A stretch of DNA of 64,000 bases from Pseudoalteromonas amylolytica (GTDB lineage Bacteria; Pseudomonadota; Gammaproteobacteria; Enterobacterales; Alteromonadaceae): positions 248,001 through 312,000 of the forward strand of contig NZ_MKJU01000006.1 of assembly GCF_001854605.1 (NCBI RefSeq), read 5' to 3'. The first letter of the stretch is position 1. The number at the start of each line of letters is the position of its first letter. The notes below the pieces were generated by a model. That model made no database searches. It saw nothing but the letters and a program-made list of their open reading frames with translations, and had not been told where the DNA came from. The position numbers and the translations under genes are program-made. Positions 36,652 through 46,696 of the stretch are shown in pieces.

Positions 36652-37788
36652 TTATGCTTGGGCGGCTTCAAAAAACCGCATAAACCCTTTTTCACTACCT
36701 AGTAACTGGCGTTTGAACGGCAGCCATTGCGGTTGCTCTGGGCCTGCAAGCGCATGCCACTGAGCAATCTCTTCTTGATTGGGTACATAGATATCGGTGC
36801 CTAATTTCTTTAGGCTACGCTCACAGTAGCGCGCAATGTTTGGCTGTTGTGCTAAGTGTTCTGTAAAGGTTTTACTGGCAGCGTCATGCAATGCGTGTTT
36901 GAGCTTTAACGGCAGAGCATTAAACCATGGTTGGTTGACGACAAATAGCCAGCCGTCTTGCACACTATTAATTGACGAAATGACGCCTAAATGTTTTCTC
37001 AGATTGTTAGGCCCATTAAATAGTCCAACAATAGACGGATCCAAAGCTTCAATACGGCCACCTTCAGCTAACGTGGCAACCTTTTTCCATGGAACTTGCA
37101 CAGCTCGGGTGCCACATAAATCATAAAACTGGTTGAGCACTTTGCTAGCCGGTATGCGAAACACGATGTCCAACATATCTTGTGGAGTTTTTATAATCTC
37201 GCCATACCGCTTGGTGGATGTGACTGTACGCGCGCCGGGCAAGTAATGCATTAATATAGTGAGCTTACCTTGCTGATGTATCTTTTTAAGTACATGATTT
37301 TGCCATGTATTTGATGAAATTAGATTGAGGTACTGTTGCTGTTCTGCACACCAAAAAGGAATATTGAGTATATCTAATGCGGGTAAAATAGGTGTCAGAT
37401 TGGAAACCGAGATTAACGCCGCTTGAATTGCTCCACGCGCTGTGTGCACTGCTAATTCAGTGCCTACGCCAAGTATTCCGTTGTCAAAGGTATTGAAATA
37501 TATTTTTCCGTCACTGAAGTGCTCGACGTTATTTTTCAATTGCTGGTGCATATGCGGAGATGAGCGCCACTTATGAGTGTCATAGGGTGAGGCGAACATC
37601 ATGTTAAAGTTGGCGCGACGACACTTTTCAAGCTCTTCAATAGCATTCTGCTGACACAGTTCACTTGCCAATAAACTATAAGGCATTGTGCAACCTGCGA
37701 CGATACAGGCCGCTTTTTGCGCAAATGCACGACGATGGTGATCTATTTGGCTGTTACTACGCTTTTTGCCTAATGCCATAAAATTCAA
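36652..37788 (-). CDS. TRAP transporter solute-binding protein (DctP-like), orphan
   Basis: A 378-residue protein. The N-terminus has twin arginines (HHRRAFAQKAACIVAGC), compatible with a Tat signal. The mature part shows DctP features: THKWRSSPHMHQQLKNNVEHFSDGKI, then FDNGILGVGTELAVHTARGAIQ and FRIPASKVLNQF with the conserved Arg that binds carboxylate ligands. The DctQ/DctM membrane subunits are absent. It is divergent (106 bp) from a histidine-kinase-like gene, an arrangement in which an orphan binding protein can act as the sensor's periplasmic partner (inference). Confidence 0.82.
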   Translation of the reverse strand: MNFMALGKKRSNSQIDHHRRAFAQKAACIVAGCTMPYSLLASELCQQNAIEELEKCRRANFNMMFASPYDTHKWRSSPHMHQQLKNNVEHFSDGKIYFNTFDNGILGVGTELAVHTARGAIQAALISVSNLTPILPALDILNIPFWCAEQQQYLNLISSNTWQNHVLKKIHQQGKLTILMHYLPGARTVTSTKRYGEIIKTPQDMLDIVFRIPASKVLNQFYDLCGTRAVQVPWKKVATLAEGGRIEALDPSIVGLFNGPNNLRKHLGVISSINSVQDGWLFVVNQPWFNALPLKLKHALHDAASKTFTEHLAQQPNIARYCERSLKKLGTDIYVPNQEEIAQWHALAGPEQPQWLPFKRQLLGSEKGFMRFFEAAQA

Positions 37789-37894
37789 TGATACCTACAG
37801 CTTGTTAGTTAAGCTTAGCAGAATGAGGCGTTGATTGGTGATAAACCTAATATTTACTAAGCTTATGTAAAACGTTTAAATTGAGAGTAAATTA

Positions 37895-39394
37895 GTGCAA
37901 CTTGTCCGTGAAAAGCTCATCTATCGAACTGTGCTCGCCATTGGTATTGTGTTCAGTATTACTGTAATTAGTTTGCTGGGCACCGCTGTGTTTCAGATGG
38001 CAAATGTAGCACATCACCAGAACTTGCTGCGTAATGCATACAGTCAGCTACAAAATACTTATGCACAAGTATTAATAGACCCTACACAGCTCACACCATA
38101 TAACAATGCGATCACGCAACTGAAACAAGAAATTGATGGGTTTGCGTCACAGCCAACTCGCGAGCTGGCTAACAGTTTGACTACGCAGATAAATATTCAG
38201 CAGCAGAGTGTTTCAGGAGTAGCAAAAGCGATACAAAGTGGTTCGCTTAGCTTTAATGATCTGTCTAAACAGCAACTAATCGACGGGAGTCGTCAGTTGG
38301 ATGAGCTTTTTTCAATATATGTGAGCAAGTTATCTGAGCAGCATAGCCAAAATGTATGGCTGGATAGTTGGTTATTGCTGTTATTAAGTCTGGTGACGTT
38401 ACTATGGGGGGCTGGCTTGTATTTTCTTTACAGAAAACTTCATCATGGCATTTTGCTCACGCAGCAGGTGTTAAATGATGCCAAGTACCATCAGGCATAC
38501 ACGCTGCCTGCTCACCATCGAGGCCACATAGCTGCAGAGGCGCCATTGGGTGAACTGTTAAAGATGGTGGACGTGTTAGCAACTCGGCTAGAACAAGTTC
38601 ATGCACAGTTTGTTGAAGAGGCACAGGCAGCGACGTTAGGGAGCATGGTACAAGGTTTCTCACAATCATTACAGACCTCGCTACAACATGCAGCGACACA
38701 TCACCGCCGACTTACCACACTGAGCAATAAACTCTCTGGTGGGGATCTGAGTGAGGAGCAAGTGGCTCAATTGTTAGCGAAGCTAAAGCAGATCCTGACA
38801 CAGCTCGATACAGAGCTGGCAAACACTTATGCCGTGTTAGATGATTTTAACAACATAGCTAATTATCACCAATTTGACGTAGAGGCTGAATTTAATCTTA
38901 AACAACTGATAGTGGCGATATTTGAGCGTCATGAAACTGAATTAACAGCGAGTCATTGCCATGTAAGCTTTGAGATCCCAGAGTCCTTGTTGTTGAGAAG
39001 TTATCCTGCAGTATTTGAGCAAATTTATCATCATTGCATCAGCAATTGCGTAAAGCATGCCAAGCAAGAGGGGAAACCTTTAAACATAGTGGTGTCAGCG
39101 ATGGTTGTGAATGATTTTGTGCATTTATACTTTAAAGATGATGGGGCTGGAATTGACGCCGAGTTGCTATCAATTTTTGCAGGTACTGACATGAAAGCGA
39201 GTCGTCACTTTGGAAAACTAGGGTTAGGGCTGAGTGTGATTTACCACCTGGTGACAGAGAAGCTCAAAGGGGAGTTTAAAATTCAAAGCCCTGCTCATGG
39301 TGGAGCGTGTGTTCATATCGTTTTATCAGGCACACAATATAGGATGGCTCAAACCGTGAAAAAGGGCAGGCGGAATGAACAGGCTTTGGAGTAG
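37895..39394 (+). CDS. Histidine-kinase-like membrane protein with degenerate phospho-acceptor box
   Basis: A 499-residue protein starting at GTG 37895, with two membrane helices (about residues 13-35 and 155-176) bracketing a helical periplasmic domain. The HATPase domain is good: NCVKHAK (N box), DDGAGID (G1) and FGKLGLGLSVIYHL (G2). The dimerisation region reads ATLGSMVQGFSQSLQTSL, where related kinases have a G-V-A-H-E-L-N-T-P pattern; the phospho-acceptor His is replaced by Gln and the next Glu by Ser. It may be unable to autophosphorylate, or act through a partner. No response regulator is adjacent. Confidence 0.82.
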   Translation: MQLVREKLIYRTVLAIGIVFSITVISLLGTAVFQMANVAHHQNLLRNAYSQLQNTYAQVLIDPTQLTPYNNAITQLKQEIDGFASQPTRELANSLTTQINIQQQSVSGVAKAIQSGSLSFNDLSKQQLIDGSRQLDELFSIYVSKLSEQHSQNVWLDSWLLLLLSLVTLLWGAGLYFLYRKLHHGILLTQQVLNDAKYHQAYTLPAHHRGHIAAEAPLGELLKMVDVLATRLEQVHAQFVEEAQAATLGSMVQGFSQSLQTSLQHAATHHRRLTTLSNKLSGGDLSEEQVAQLLAKLKQILTQLDTELANTYAVLDDFNNIANYHQFDVEAEFNLKQLIVAIFERHETELTASHCHVSFEIPESLLLRSYPAVFEQIYHHCISNCVKHAKQEGKPLNIVVSAMVVNDFVHLYFKDDGAGIDAELLSIFAGTDMKASRHFGKLGLGLSVIYHLVTEKLKGEFKIQSPAHGGACVHIVLSGTQYRMAQTVKKGRRNEQALE

Positions 39395-39404
39395 TAGAAT
39401 AAAA

Positions 39405-39424
39405 AAGGCTGCATAAGCAGCCTT
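39405..39424 (-). terminator. Hairpin terminator between convergent genes
   Basis: AAGGCTGC-ATAA-GCAGCCTT, perfect 8-bp stem. On the minus strand the right arm runs into TTTTTT, so it is a strong terminator for the DUF885 gene. On the plus strand the tail is only TTCT. Confidence 0.85.
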
Positions 39425-39443
39425 CTAAAGTATGCAAGGAGCA

Positions 39444-41273
39444 TTAAGCCTTTTTGCTTGCAACCCATTCAGCCACAAAACGCTCAAGTACGTTAAGTGG
39501 TACAGGACCATTTTTTAGTACTACGTCATGGAACTGGCGAATATCAAACTTGTCACCAAGCTCTTTTCTGGCGTTTTCTCTAAGCTCAAGAATTTTTAGC
39601 ATGCCGATCTTATACGCGGTTGCTTGTGATGGCATGACGATGTGACGCTCTACCATTTTGACACCATCCGACTTAGCGTTAGGCGTATTGTTTACATAGT
39701 AATCAATACCTTCTTGGCGAGTCCACTTCATCGCGTGGATACCAGTATCAACAACTAGGCGACATGCACGCCAAAGTTCCATAGCCAAACGACCAAAATC
39801 AGAGTACGGATCTTCATATAACCCCATCTCTTTTGGTACTAGCTCAGAGTATAAACCCCAGCCTTCAATGTAAGCCGTGTAACCACCAAACTTACGGAAT
39901 TTAGGTACACCTTCAAGTTCTTGTGCAATAGCAATTTGCATATGGTGTCCTGGGATCCCTTCATGGTATGCCAAAGCTTCCATTTGGTATGTTGGCATTG
40001 CTTCCATATCATAAAGGTTTGCATAGTAGATGCCTGGACGAGAGCCATCTGGTGCAGGTTGTTGATAGAATGCTTTGCCAGCGGCTTTTTCACGGAATGC
40101 TTCAACGCGCTTAACAATCATGTCAGCCTTTGGCTTGACGATAAACAGTTCATCAAGGCGTGACTTCATGTTGTCAATCAAATCTTTAGCTTGAGTCAGA
40201 TACAACTCTTTACCTTCATCAGTATTAGGTAGATAGAATTGTTTGTCGGTTTTCATGAACTCCATGAATGCCTTCAGGTCGCCTTTAAAACCAACTTTGT
40301 CTTTGATTTCACGCATTTCATCGTGAATACGAGCGACTTCAGCTAGGCCGATTTCATGAATTTCTTTGGCGGTTAAGTCAGTCGTTGTGGTACGTGCCAG
40401 CTTAGTATTGTAGAAGGTTTCACCATCTGGGAACTTCCATGCGCCATCACGCTCATCGGCACGTTTTTCAAGCTGCTCTAAGTAGTTGATTAGTTTGCTA
40501 TATGAAGGTTTTACAGCCTCGTTTAGGGCATTTGTTGCTTGCGCGATTAGCTCGGCTTTTTCTGCCTTGTCAATCTCTAGCTTGTTCACTTTACGCTTAA
40601 AGTCAGCGAGTAAAGTTGAATCTTCCCCTGCTTCAAACGGAGCGCCTTTAATTATGTTTTTGCTAGATTCAATGACGTGTGGAAATACAAACTTAGGCGC
40701 TATGATCCCTTTTTTAGCTCTAAGCTCTAAGCTTTCTAACAATTGGTCAAATACTTTCGTAACGCCGTTTAGACGTGAAATGTAAGCGAGTGCATCTTTT
40801 TTATCAGTGATCTGGTGCTGATTGATCAAAAATGCAGGCACAGTAGAATGCGTACCATACATTTGATTCACTGGGTATGTGTGATAGCGCCATTTAAAGT
40901 CTGCGATTTCATTTTCTAGGTTTTGCTGCATTAAATCGTAACTTACTTGCGTAGACGCATCCAGCTTGTTGCGGTCAATGCTTTTTAGCGTTGCTAAATC
41001 CTTTTTTGCAAGCTCTAGATCTTCAAGTTTACGCGCGTCGCTTTCATCGTCCCATTTATCGTAATCTTGTTTGATACCCATGTAGGTTTGATATACAGGG
41101 CTGCGCATGACGCTGCGCATAAATACTTCTTCAAAAAAAGCATTTGCTTTTTCAACTTCGCTTTGAGCAACTTGTTGAACTTGTTGTTGAGGCGCTGGCT
41201 GGTCAGCAGTTTGCTGGCAGCCACCTAATAGCGCTACGCTGATAGCGGCAGCAATAACAGTAAGTTTACGCAT
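39444..41273 (-). CDS. DUF885-family lipoprotein, putative metallopeptidase
   Basis: About 609 residues from ATG 41273 (AAAGGT six bases upstream; MRKLTVIAAAISVALLGGC gives a lipobox LLGGC). An upstream ATG at 41303 would add a hydrophilic tail before the signal. DUF885 proteins fold like M32/M3-type zinc peptidases; the likely zinc motif is EALAYHEGIPGHHMQIA, with a downstream Glu in YIEGWGLYSE. Substrate unknown. A Gln-rich linker follows the lipid-attachment Cys. It should lie in the periplasm tethered to a membrane. Confidence 0.88.
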   Translation of the reverse strand: MRKLTVIAAAISVALLGGCQQTADQPAPQQQVQQVAQSEVEKANAFFEEVFMRSVMRSPVYQTYMGIKQDYDKWDDESDARKLEDLELAKKDLATLKSIDRNKLDASTQVSYDLMQQNLENEIADFKWRYHTYPVNQMYGTHSTVPAFLINQHQITDKKDALAYISRLNGVTKVFDQLLESLELRAKKGIIAPKFVFPHVIESSKNIIKGAPFEAGEDSTLLADFKRKVNKLEIDKAEKAELIAQATNALNEAVKPSYSKLINYLEQLEKRADERDGAWKFPDGETFYNTKLARTTTTDLTAKEIHEIGLAEVARIHDEMREIKDKVGFKGDLKAFMEFMKTDKQFYLPNTDEGKELYLTQAKDLIDNMKSRLDELFIVKPKADMIVKRVEAFREKAAGKAFYQQPAPDGSRPGIYYANLYDMEAMPTYQMEALAYHEGIPGHHMQIAIAQELEGVPKFRKFGGYTAYIEGWGLYSELVPKEMGLYEDPYSDFGRLAMELWRACRLVVDTGIHAMKWTRQEGIDYYVNNTPNAKSDGVKMVERHIVMPSQATAYKIGMLKILELRENARKELGDKFDIRQFHDVVLKNGPVPLNVLERFVAEWVASKKA

Positions 41274-41353
41274 TGTTTTACCTTTCTTGTTATTCATGAG
41301 CACATCTGCTCAGTCTTAAATTCTTTATTTCAGATAAGAGGATTTTCTCTGCT

Positions 41354-42490
41354 CTAAACAAACGATTGTAGCAGGTCGTTTAGGTATGTGTGGCCCTTAT
41401 TTGTAACTAACCATGAATGGGCCTGATTTAGTAACAAACCATTTGACTCGGCATTGGCAATATTGTCTTCAACAGCCTCTAAAGATAGTCCAGTAAAATC
41501 AATGAAGTCTTGTTTAGAGCACGGTTGCTGTAAACGGAAGCAATTCATAAAAAACTCAAAGGGTCTATCCTGCTCTTCGACTTGCCAACTTTGGTAAAGG
41601 TAAGGTTTGCTCAAATCCATGTAACCACGAGGATGTTTTACTTTAACGGTACGTAAGATCTCCAGATTATCTGGTAGAGTAATTTTGCCATGGGCGCCAC
41701 ACCCGATCCCTAGATAATCGCCAAATTGCCAATAATTGAGGTTGTGTTTACATTGAAAACCCGACTTGGCATACCCTGATATTTCATATTGCTGATATCC
41801 GGCATTAGCCAACAATGCTTGACCTTGTTCTTGAATATCCCAAAGGATCTCGTCTTGCGGCAATGTGGGTGGTTTAGACGCAAACTGAGTGTTAGGCTCA
41901 ATGGTCAGTTGATACCAAGATATGTGCGGTGGTTCTAGCTCTATAACGCGTTGTAAATCGCTCAGTGCATCGCTTAAGGTCTGGTTTGGTAAACCATGCA
42001 TTAAGTCCATATTAAATGAACCTAACCCCGCTTTGCGGGCTTCGTGTGCGGCATTAATTGCCTCTTGCTCACCGTGAATGCGACCCAGCGCATTCAGTTT
42101 GTCCGCTTGTAAGCTCTGCACGCCAATTGAAATACGATTTATGCCAGCGTCAACATAGTGTGCAAAGCGGTCCGTTTCAACCGTGCCAGGGTTGGCCTCC
42201 AGAGTAATTTCAATATCTTCTTCAAAAGGAATGAGCGCGCGTACTTGTGTCAACAAATGGGTATAAGCATTTGCTGAGAGCAAACTTGGGGTGCCTCCGC
42301 CAACAAAAATACTGTGTAGCTTGCGCCCTTGCACAAGGTGTAAGTCGGCTTTCAGGTCGTCTAACAAGTGCTGTACATATTCTTGCTCAGGAATTTTCCC
42401 CTTTAAACTGTGACTATTAAAGTCACAGTAAGGGCATTTTTGTACACACCAAGGAACATGGATATATAAACTAAGAGGAGGTAATTTCAC
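41354..42490 (-). CDS. hemW: Radical SAM heme chaperone HemW
   Basis: A 378-residue radical SAM protein. The cluster motif is [17 protein letters not shown] (C-x3-C-x2-C), followed by [10 protein letters not shown] and EANPGTVE. It lacks the N-terminal extension of HemN coproporphyrinogen dehydrogenases, as expected for HemW, which inserts heme into client proteins. The start overlaps the rdgB stop by 4 bp, in the usual gammaproteobacterial rdgB-hemW order. Confidence 0.95.
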   Translation of the reverse strand: MKLPPLSLYIHVPWCVQKCPYCDFNSHSLKGKIPEQEYVQHLLDDLKADLHLVQGRKLHSIFVGGGTPSLLSANAYTHLLTQVRALIPFEEDIEITLEANPGTVETDRFAHYVDAGINRISIGVQSLQADKLNALGRIHGEQEAINAAHEARKAGLGSFNMDLMHGLPNQTLSDALSDLQRVIELEPPHISWYQLTIEPNTQFASKPPTLPQDEILWDIQEQGQALLANAGYQQYEISGYAKSGFQCKHNLNYWQFGDYLGIGCGAHGKITLPDNLEILRTVKVKHPRGYMDLSKPYLYQSWQVEEQDRPFEFFMNCFRLQQPCSKQDFIDFTGLSLEAVEDNIANAESNGLLLNQAHSWLVTNKGHTYLNDLLQSFV

Positions 42491-43080
42491 ACATTGGCCT
42501 GCAATTGACTCAACAACATACCCAGTGCCTGGCCTCGATGGCTCAGAGCATTCTTTTGTTCTTTGCTAAGTTCGGCACTGGTGCAGCTTTTTTCAGGAAC
42601 AAAGAATACAGGGTCATAGCCGAACCCTTCTCGACCTTGCTGTTGCATGGTTATTTGTCCTTCCCAGCTGGCTTGGCAAATAATAGGTGTTGGGTCGCTT
42701 GCATGACGCATATAAACTAACACACACCAAAAACGGGCACTACGCTGTGGATTATCTCCAAGCTCTAGTAATAGTTTGTCTATATTGTCTTGATCGCTGG
42801 CGTTAGCGCCTGCGAAGCGTGCCGAGTAAACCCCTGGTGCACCATTAAGCGCATCAACCTCTAACCCAGAGTCATCAGCTATGCTGGGCATTCCAGTGAC
42901 TTCAGCTGCATGACGCGCTTTGATAATGGCATTTTCCACAAAGGTAGTGCCTGTTTCTGCCACGTCCGGTACATTGAACTGGCTTTGCGGTAATACTTCA
43001 ATTTTGAGCTCGCTGAGCATGCTCGCGAGCTCTTTTACTTTACCTTGGTTACCTGTTGCCAAGACTACTTGTTGGGGCAT
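42487..43080 (-). CDS. rdgB: XTP/dITP pyrophosphatase
   Basis: A 197-residue Ham1/RdgB family enzyme that hydrolyses dITP, dXTP and ITP, keeping deaminated purines out of DNA. Motifs: [13 protein letters not shown] at the N-terminus, [26 protein letters not shown] in the centre and EGFGYDPVF plus LSHRGQAL near the end. It is coupled to hemW and lies 6 bp after the DUF4426 stop. Confidence 0.97.
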   Translation of the reverse strand: MPQQVVLATGNQGKVKELASMLSELKIEVLPQSQFNVPDVAETGTTFVENAIIKARHAAEVTGMPSIADDSGLEVDALNGAPGVYSARFAGANASDQDNIDKLLLELGDNPQRSARFWCVLVYMRHASDPTPIICQASWEGQITMQQQGREGFGYDPVFFVPEKSCTSAELSKEQKNALSHRGQALGMLLSQLQANV

Positions 43081-43086
43081 TTGGGT

Positions 43087-43524
43087 TTAATCCACATAAA
43101 ATTTTTGTTGAAAGTTCAATACTTGCTGAGTATTGCCTTGTGAAATAGTTACCTTGAAGCGGTAGGTTTCTTCGTTGCTAAAATCAATTTGCGCTAAGTA
43201 ATATACCGAATCTCCGTCAACCACCTCTTTAAACTCTAAGTTTTGCTTATTACCAAGTAGGTTTCTAGCTTCACCTGTTAAGCGTACTTTTTGCGCTGGT
43301 TTTTCGGCGCTATTGCTCAGCACAGAGATATTCACGGTCGCTTTGTAATTACTACGTTCAAGGCCATATGCTTTGGCAATATTGGGCTGAATAAAAGTCG
43401 AAGGAAATGCAATATAGTGCACTTGCCATGGACCAAGAGTTTTAAATTGCCCCCCTTGTTCTGAGCCTGCTTGTGCGAAAGCACATACAAACAGCAACAA
43501 GGCGAGTGATAAATATTTATTCAT
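43087..43524 (-). CDS. DUF4426 periplasmic protein
   Basis: A 145-residue protein with signal peptide (cleavage after AFAQA). The mature part, with YIAFPSTFIQPNIAKAYGLERS, matches DUF4426, a family found almost only in this proC-yggT-rdgB neighbourhood. It is beta-rich with no Cys. Function unknown. Confidence 0.88.
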   Translation of the reverse strand: MNKYLSLALLLFVCAFAQAGSEQGGQFKTLGPWQVHYIAFPSTFIQPNIAKAYGLERSNYKATVNISVLSNSAEKPAQKVRLTGEARNLLGNKQNLEFKEVVDGDSVYYLAQIDFSNEETYRFKVTISQGNTQQVLNFQQKFYVD

Positions 43525-43536
43525 GATGTATTGCTC

Positions 43537-44070
43537 CTAAGTGAGTAAGTCCATCACCAGCAGTTGTAAAAACTGCATGCCGATGAGCAACACTAAAATC
43601 GATAAGTCTAGTCCTCCCAGTGGAGGGATAACCTTACGAATAGGTCTGAGCATAGGCTCAGTTAACTGATCAAAAACCGCAGCAATAGGGTTATAGCCTT
43701 GCACGACCCAGCTCATAATGGCTCTAATAATTAAGATCCAAAATACCAAAGAAAATGCTTCTTTTAGTACAGTGATGGCACCATTGATCAGCGCCCCGAG
43801 AGGGTTCCAACCACCGTAAAAAAGCACCATCAATATAGAAACTTTAGCAAAGCCTACCATGAACGCCAGCAACAAAGACGCTAAGTCTAACCCGCCAACG
43901 CCGGGAATAATCTTACGCAGTGGGTTGACCGCAAAAGAAGTCACCTTTACCACAGTTTGGCTCAGTGGATTATAAAAATCTGCACGCACCAACTGTAGCC
44001 AAAATCGCAACAATACGACCATCAAGAACAGATCAAAAATGATCCCGATTAAAAATTGCATGGCGTTCAT
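43537..44070 (-). CDS. yggT: YggT family integral membrane protein
   Basis: A 177-residue protein with two YggT repeats of two membrane helices each; the repeat signature is seen twice as NPLRKIIPGVGGLDLASL and RPIRKVIPPLGGLDLSIL. YggT has been linked to osmotic-stress tolerance and to membrane organisation, but its activity is unclear. It sits between proC and DUF4426 with short gaps. Confidence 0.92.
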   Translation of the reverse strand: MNAMQFLIGIIFDLFLMVVLLRFWLQLVRADFYNPLSQTVVKVTSFAVNPLRKIIPGVGGLDLASLLLAFMVGFAKVSILMVLFYGGWNPLGALINGAITVLKEAFSLVFWILIIRAIMSWVVQGYNPIAAVFDQLTEPMLRPIRKVIPPLGGLDLSILVLLIGMQFLQLLVMDLLT

Positions 44071-44079
44071 AGAATAACC

Positions 44080-44901
44080 TTATATTTCCTGTTCCATTTC
44101 TTCAGCGCGGGCAATACAAGCATCCATTGCGCCGGCCACCGTTGAGAGTAAGTTCTGAGATTTTAAATGTTCCACTGCGGCATGTGTGGTGCCACCTTTG
44201 GAAGTCACATTGGCACGTAGTTGTGCAATACTGATATCGGGTTGTGATACCGCCATTTCTGCAGCCCCTAGTGCTGTTTGTTGTACTAACTGACGGGCCT
44301 GTTCATCACTAAAGCCCAGCGCTTTTGCTTTTTGTTCAATAGCTTCCATAAACAAAAAGAAGTACGCAGGCGATGAACCTGTAACCGCAATGATGTCATT
44401 AATTTGAGATTCTTGTTCTACCCACGTGGCGATGCCTGTCGCTGAAAAGACCTGTTCAACGTAGTTACGCTCTTCTGAATCAAGACCATCACCATATAAA
44501 CCGCACACACCGCGGCCCAATAAACAGGGAGTATTTGGCATACAGCGTACCATTTTTACTGGGTGCGCCAGCATTTCTCTCAGTCTATTTACCGTGATCC
44601 CTGCGGCAACAGAAATAAATAGCTTATTGCTAAAATCAATCCCAGAATCTTGGAAGCTTTGACAAAGTTCAGCCATCATTTGTGGTTTCACAGACAGCAC
44701 AATCACGTCTGCATCATTGAGCGCTTGATTATTGTCAGAGGTAGTTTGTACGTTAAAATCGGCTGCGACTTTGGCTAGTTTGTCTTGATTGCGATTGGTG
44801 GCAATAATACTGTTTGGGGTAAAACCGTTTTTGATCATGCCGCCGATAATGGCGTAGCTCATATTTCCAGTGCCGATAAATGCAATTGTTTTGTTAGACA
44901 T
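44080..44901 (-). CDS. proC: Pyrroline-5-carboxylate reductase
   Basis: A 273-residue enzyme for the last step of proline synthesis (NAD(P)H reduction of P5C). The nucleotide-binding loop is IAFIGTGNMSYAIIGGM; VRCMPNTPCLLGRGVCGLY and the C-terminal LRANVTSKGGTTHAAVEHL are conserved catalytic/dimer segments. It follows yggS with a 14-bp gap. Confidence 0.97.
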   Translation of the reverse strand: MSNKTIAFIGTGNMSYAIIGGMIKNGFTPNSIIATNRNQDKLAKVAADFNVQTTSDNNQALNDADVIVLSVKPQMMAELCQSFQDSGIDFSNKLFISVAAGITVNRLREMLAHPVKMVRCMPNTPCLLGRGVCGLYGDGLDSEERNYVEQVFSATGIATWVEQESQINDIIAVTGSSPAYFFLFMEAIEQKAKALGFSDEQARQLVQQTALGAAEMAVSQPDISIAQLRANVTSKGGTTHAAVEHLKSQNLLSTVAGAMDACIARAEEMEQEI

Positions 44902-44915
44902 AGCGTGTACTTACC

Positions 44916-45611
44916 TTATTTTCTTGAGCCAAAAATATCAGTGCCAATACGTACCATGGTGGCACCTGCTACAACCGCAGGCTCTAAATCACCACTCATA
45001 CCCATCGACAAAGTATCTAGCTGAGGATATTGGTCCTTTAGTCTATCAAAGCAAGCTCTCATTTGCTGGAAATATTGTAATTGTTTATTTTTATCATCGG
45101 TTTGCTCAGTGATGGTCATCAATCCTCTGAGCGTGAGCTGGCGGCAGCTGTGGATAAATTCAGCCAGTTGTTCAAGCTCGTCTAAGCGGCAGCCCGATTT
45201 ATTTTCATCTGCACTGATATTTACTTGAATAAGGACATTTAACGGCATGAGATTATTGGGACGCTGCTCGTTAAGACGTCTGGCAATTTTTTCACGATCA
45301 ACACTTTGCACCCAGCTAAAATGTTCTGCGACTAAACGGGATTTGTTGGATTGAATAGGGCCAATAAAATGCCATTCAATGTCTTTTTTCTCTTTTAAAT
45401 GAGTAATCTTATCAACCGCTTCTTGTACATAGGACTCGCCAAACTGACGCTGTCCGTGTATATAAGCTTGTTCAATAAGTTCCACCGGTTTGGTCTTAGA
45501 AACTGCTAAAATAGTAACTGGGTGGTCAACAAGATGATCAGCTGTGCGTTGTTGGGCGGCTTTTTCTACGCGAGCGTAGGCGGACTTAAGGCGTTCTGCT
45601 ATTGTAACCAT
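44916..45611 (-). CDS. yggS: YggS family pyridoxal-phosphate homeostasis protein
   Basis: A 231-residue single-domain PLP-binding TIM-barrel protein. The PLP lysine is in LAVSKTKPVELI; FGESYVQEAVDK, WHFIGPIQSNK and the C-terminal LSMGMSGDLEPAV with MVRIGTDIFG are conserved. It is first in the yggS-proC-yggT-DUF4426-rdgB-hemW operon and divergent from pilT with 30 bp between the coding starts. Confidence 0.96.
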   Translation of the reverse strand: MVTIAERLKSAYARVEKAAQQRTADHLVDHPVTILAVSKTKPVELIEQAYIHGQRQFGESYVQEAVDKITHLKEKKDIEWHFIGPIQSNKSRLVAEHFSWVQSVDREKIARRLNEQRPNNLMPLNVLIQVNISADENKSGCRLDELEQLAEFIHSCRQLTLRGLMTITEQTDDKNKQLQYFQQMRACFDRLKDQYPQLDTLSMGMSGDLEPAVVAGATMVRIGTDIFGSRK

Positions 45612-45641
45612 ATTATTTTTCAGCTCGTAGTGGAGTCATAC

Positions 45642-46685
45642 ATGGATATTACTGAGTTATTGGCTTTTAGTGTGCAACACAAAGCCTCGGATTTACATTT
45701 ATCATCAGGCGTATCGCCAATGATACGCGTTGATGGCGACGTGCGACGCGTCAATATTCCCGCGCTCGAAGCCAAAGATGTAAATAATCTAGTGTACGAT
45801 ATTATGAATGATAACCAGCGCAGAGACTATGAGCAAAATCTTGAGATAGATTTTTCTTTCGAAGTGCCAAATTTAGCTCGCTTTCGTGTCAATGCATTTA
45901 ACACCAATCGTGGCCCCGCTGCGGTGTTTCGTACCATTCCATCTCAAGTTATGAGTTTGGATGACTTGGGGGCGCCTGATATTTTCCGTAAGATAGCGGA
46001 ATATAGAAAAGGTTTGGTACTTGTAACAGGCCCTACCGGCTCGGGTAAATCAACCACACTCGCCGCTTTGGTCGATCATATCAATGCGACACAGCATTAC
46101 CATATATTAACCATTGAAGATCCCATCGAGTTTGTTCATAAAAATCAGAAGAGCTTAATAAACCAACGTGAAGTACACCGTGATACACACAGCTTTAATG
46201 CCGCACTACGTAGTGCTTTGCGTGAAGACCCTGACGTTATTTTGGTGGGGGAATTACGGGATTTAGAAACGATCCGTTTGGCCATGACTGCCGCAGAAAC
46301 TGGGCACCTCGTATTTGGTACCCTGCACACGACCTCTGCGCCAAAAACGATAGACCGAATTATTGATGTTTTTCCTGGCGAAGAAAAAGACATGATCCGC
46401 TCAATGCTCTCTGAGTCATTACAGGCGGTGATCTCACAAACCTTGGTAAGAAAAGTTGGTGGGGGGAGAATTGCCGCCCATGAAATTATGCTAGGCGTGC
46501 CCGCTATTCGTAATCTGATCAGAGAAGATAAAATACCCCAGATGTATTCAACCATCCAAACCGGTGCTATTCACGGTATGCAAACAATGGAGCAGTGTCT
46601 AGGTAACTTAGTAAATCGTGGTTTGATTTCACAGCAGGATGCCTATGGCAGGTCGCAAGATAAACACGGCAGCAGTGGTTATTGA
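45642..46685 (+). CDS. pilT: Type IV pilus retraction ATPase PilT
   Basis: About 347 residues starting at MDITELLAF (ATG 45642, TGGAG upstream); an in-frame start at 45522 would overlap yggS and is rejected. Walker A is GPTGSGKSTTLAALV, the Asp box follows in ILTIEDPIEFVH, Walker B is EDPDVILVGELRDLETI and the His box is TGHLVFGTLHT. The AIRNLIREDKIPQ segment near the C-terminus is the PilT retraction motif. It powers twitching and DNA uptake together with PilU. Confidence 0.97.
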   Translation: MDITELLAFSVQHKASDLHLSSGVSPMIRVDGDVRRVNIPALEAKDVNNLVYDIMNDNQRRDYEQNLEIDFSFEVPNLARFRVNAFNTNRGPAAVFRTIPSQVMSLDDLGAPDIFRKIAEYRKGLVLVTGPTGSGKSTTLAALVDHINATQHYHILTIEDPIEFVHKNQKSLINQREVHRDTHSFNAALRSALREDPDVILVGELRDLETIRLAMTAAETGHLVFGTLHTTSAPKTIDRIIDVFPGEEKDMIRSMLSESLQAVISQTLVRKVGGGRIAAHEIMLGVPAIRNLIREDKIPQMYSTIQTGAIHGMQTMEQCLGNLVNRGLISQQDAYGRSQDKHGSSGY

Positions 46686-46696
46686 GGAGTATGTCG

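Noticed and set aside
45522..45641. N-terminal extension of PilT to an upstream start
   Set aside because: It would overlap yggS and add 40 residues unlike the family; ATG 45642 has its own ribosome-binding site and gives the standard PilT N-terminus.
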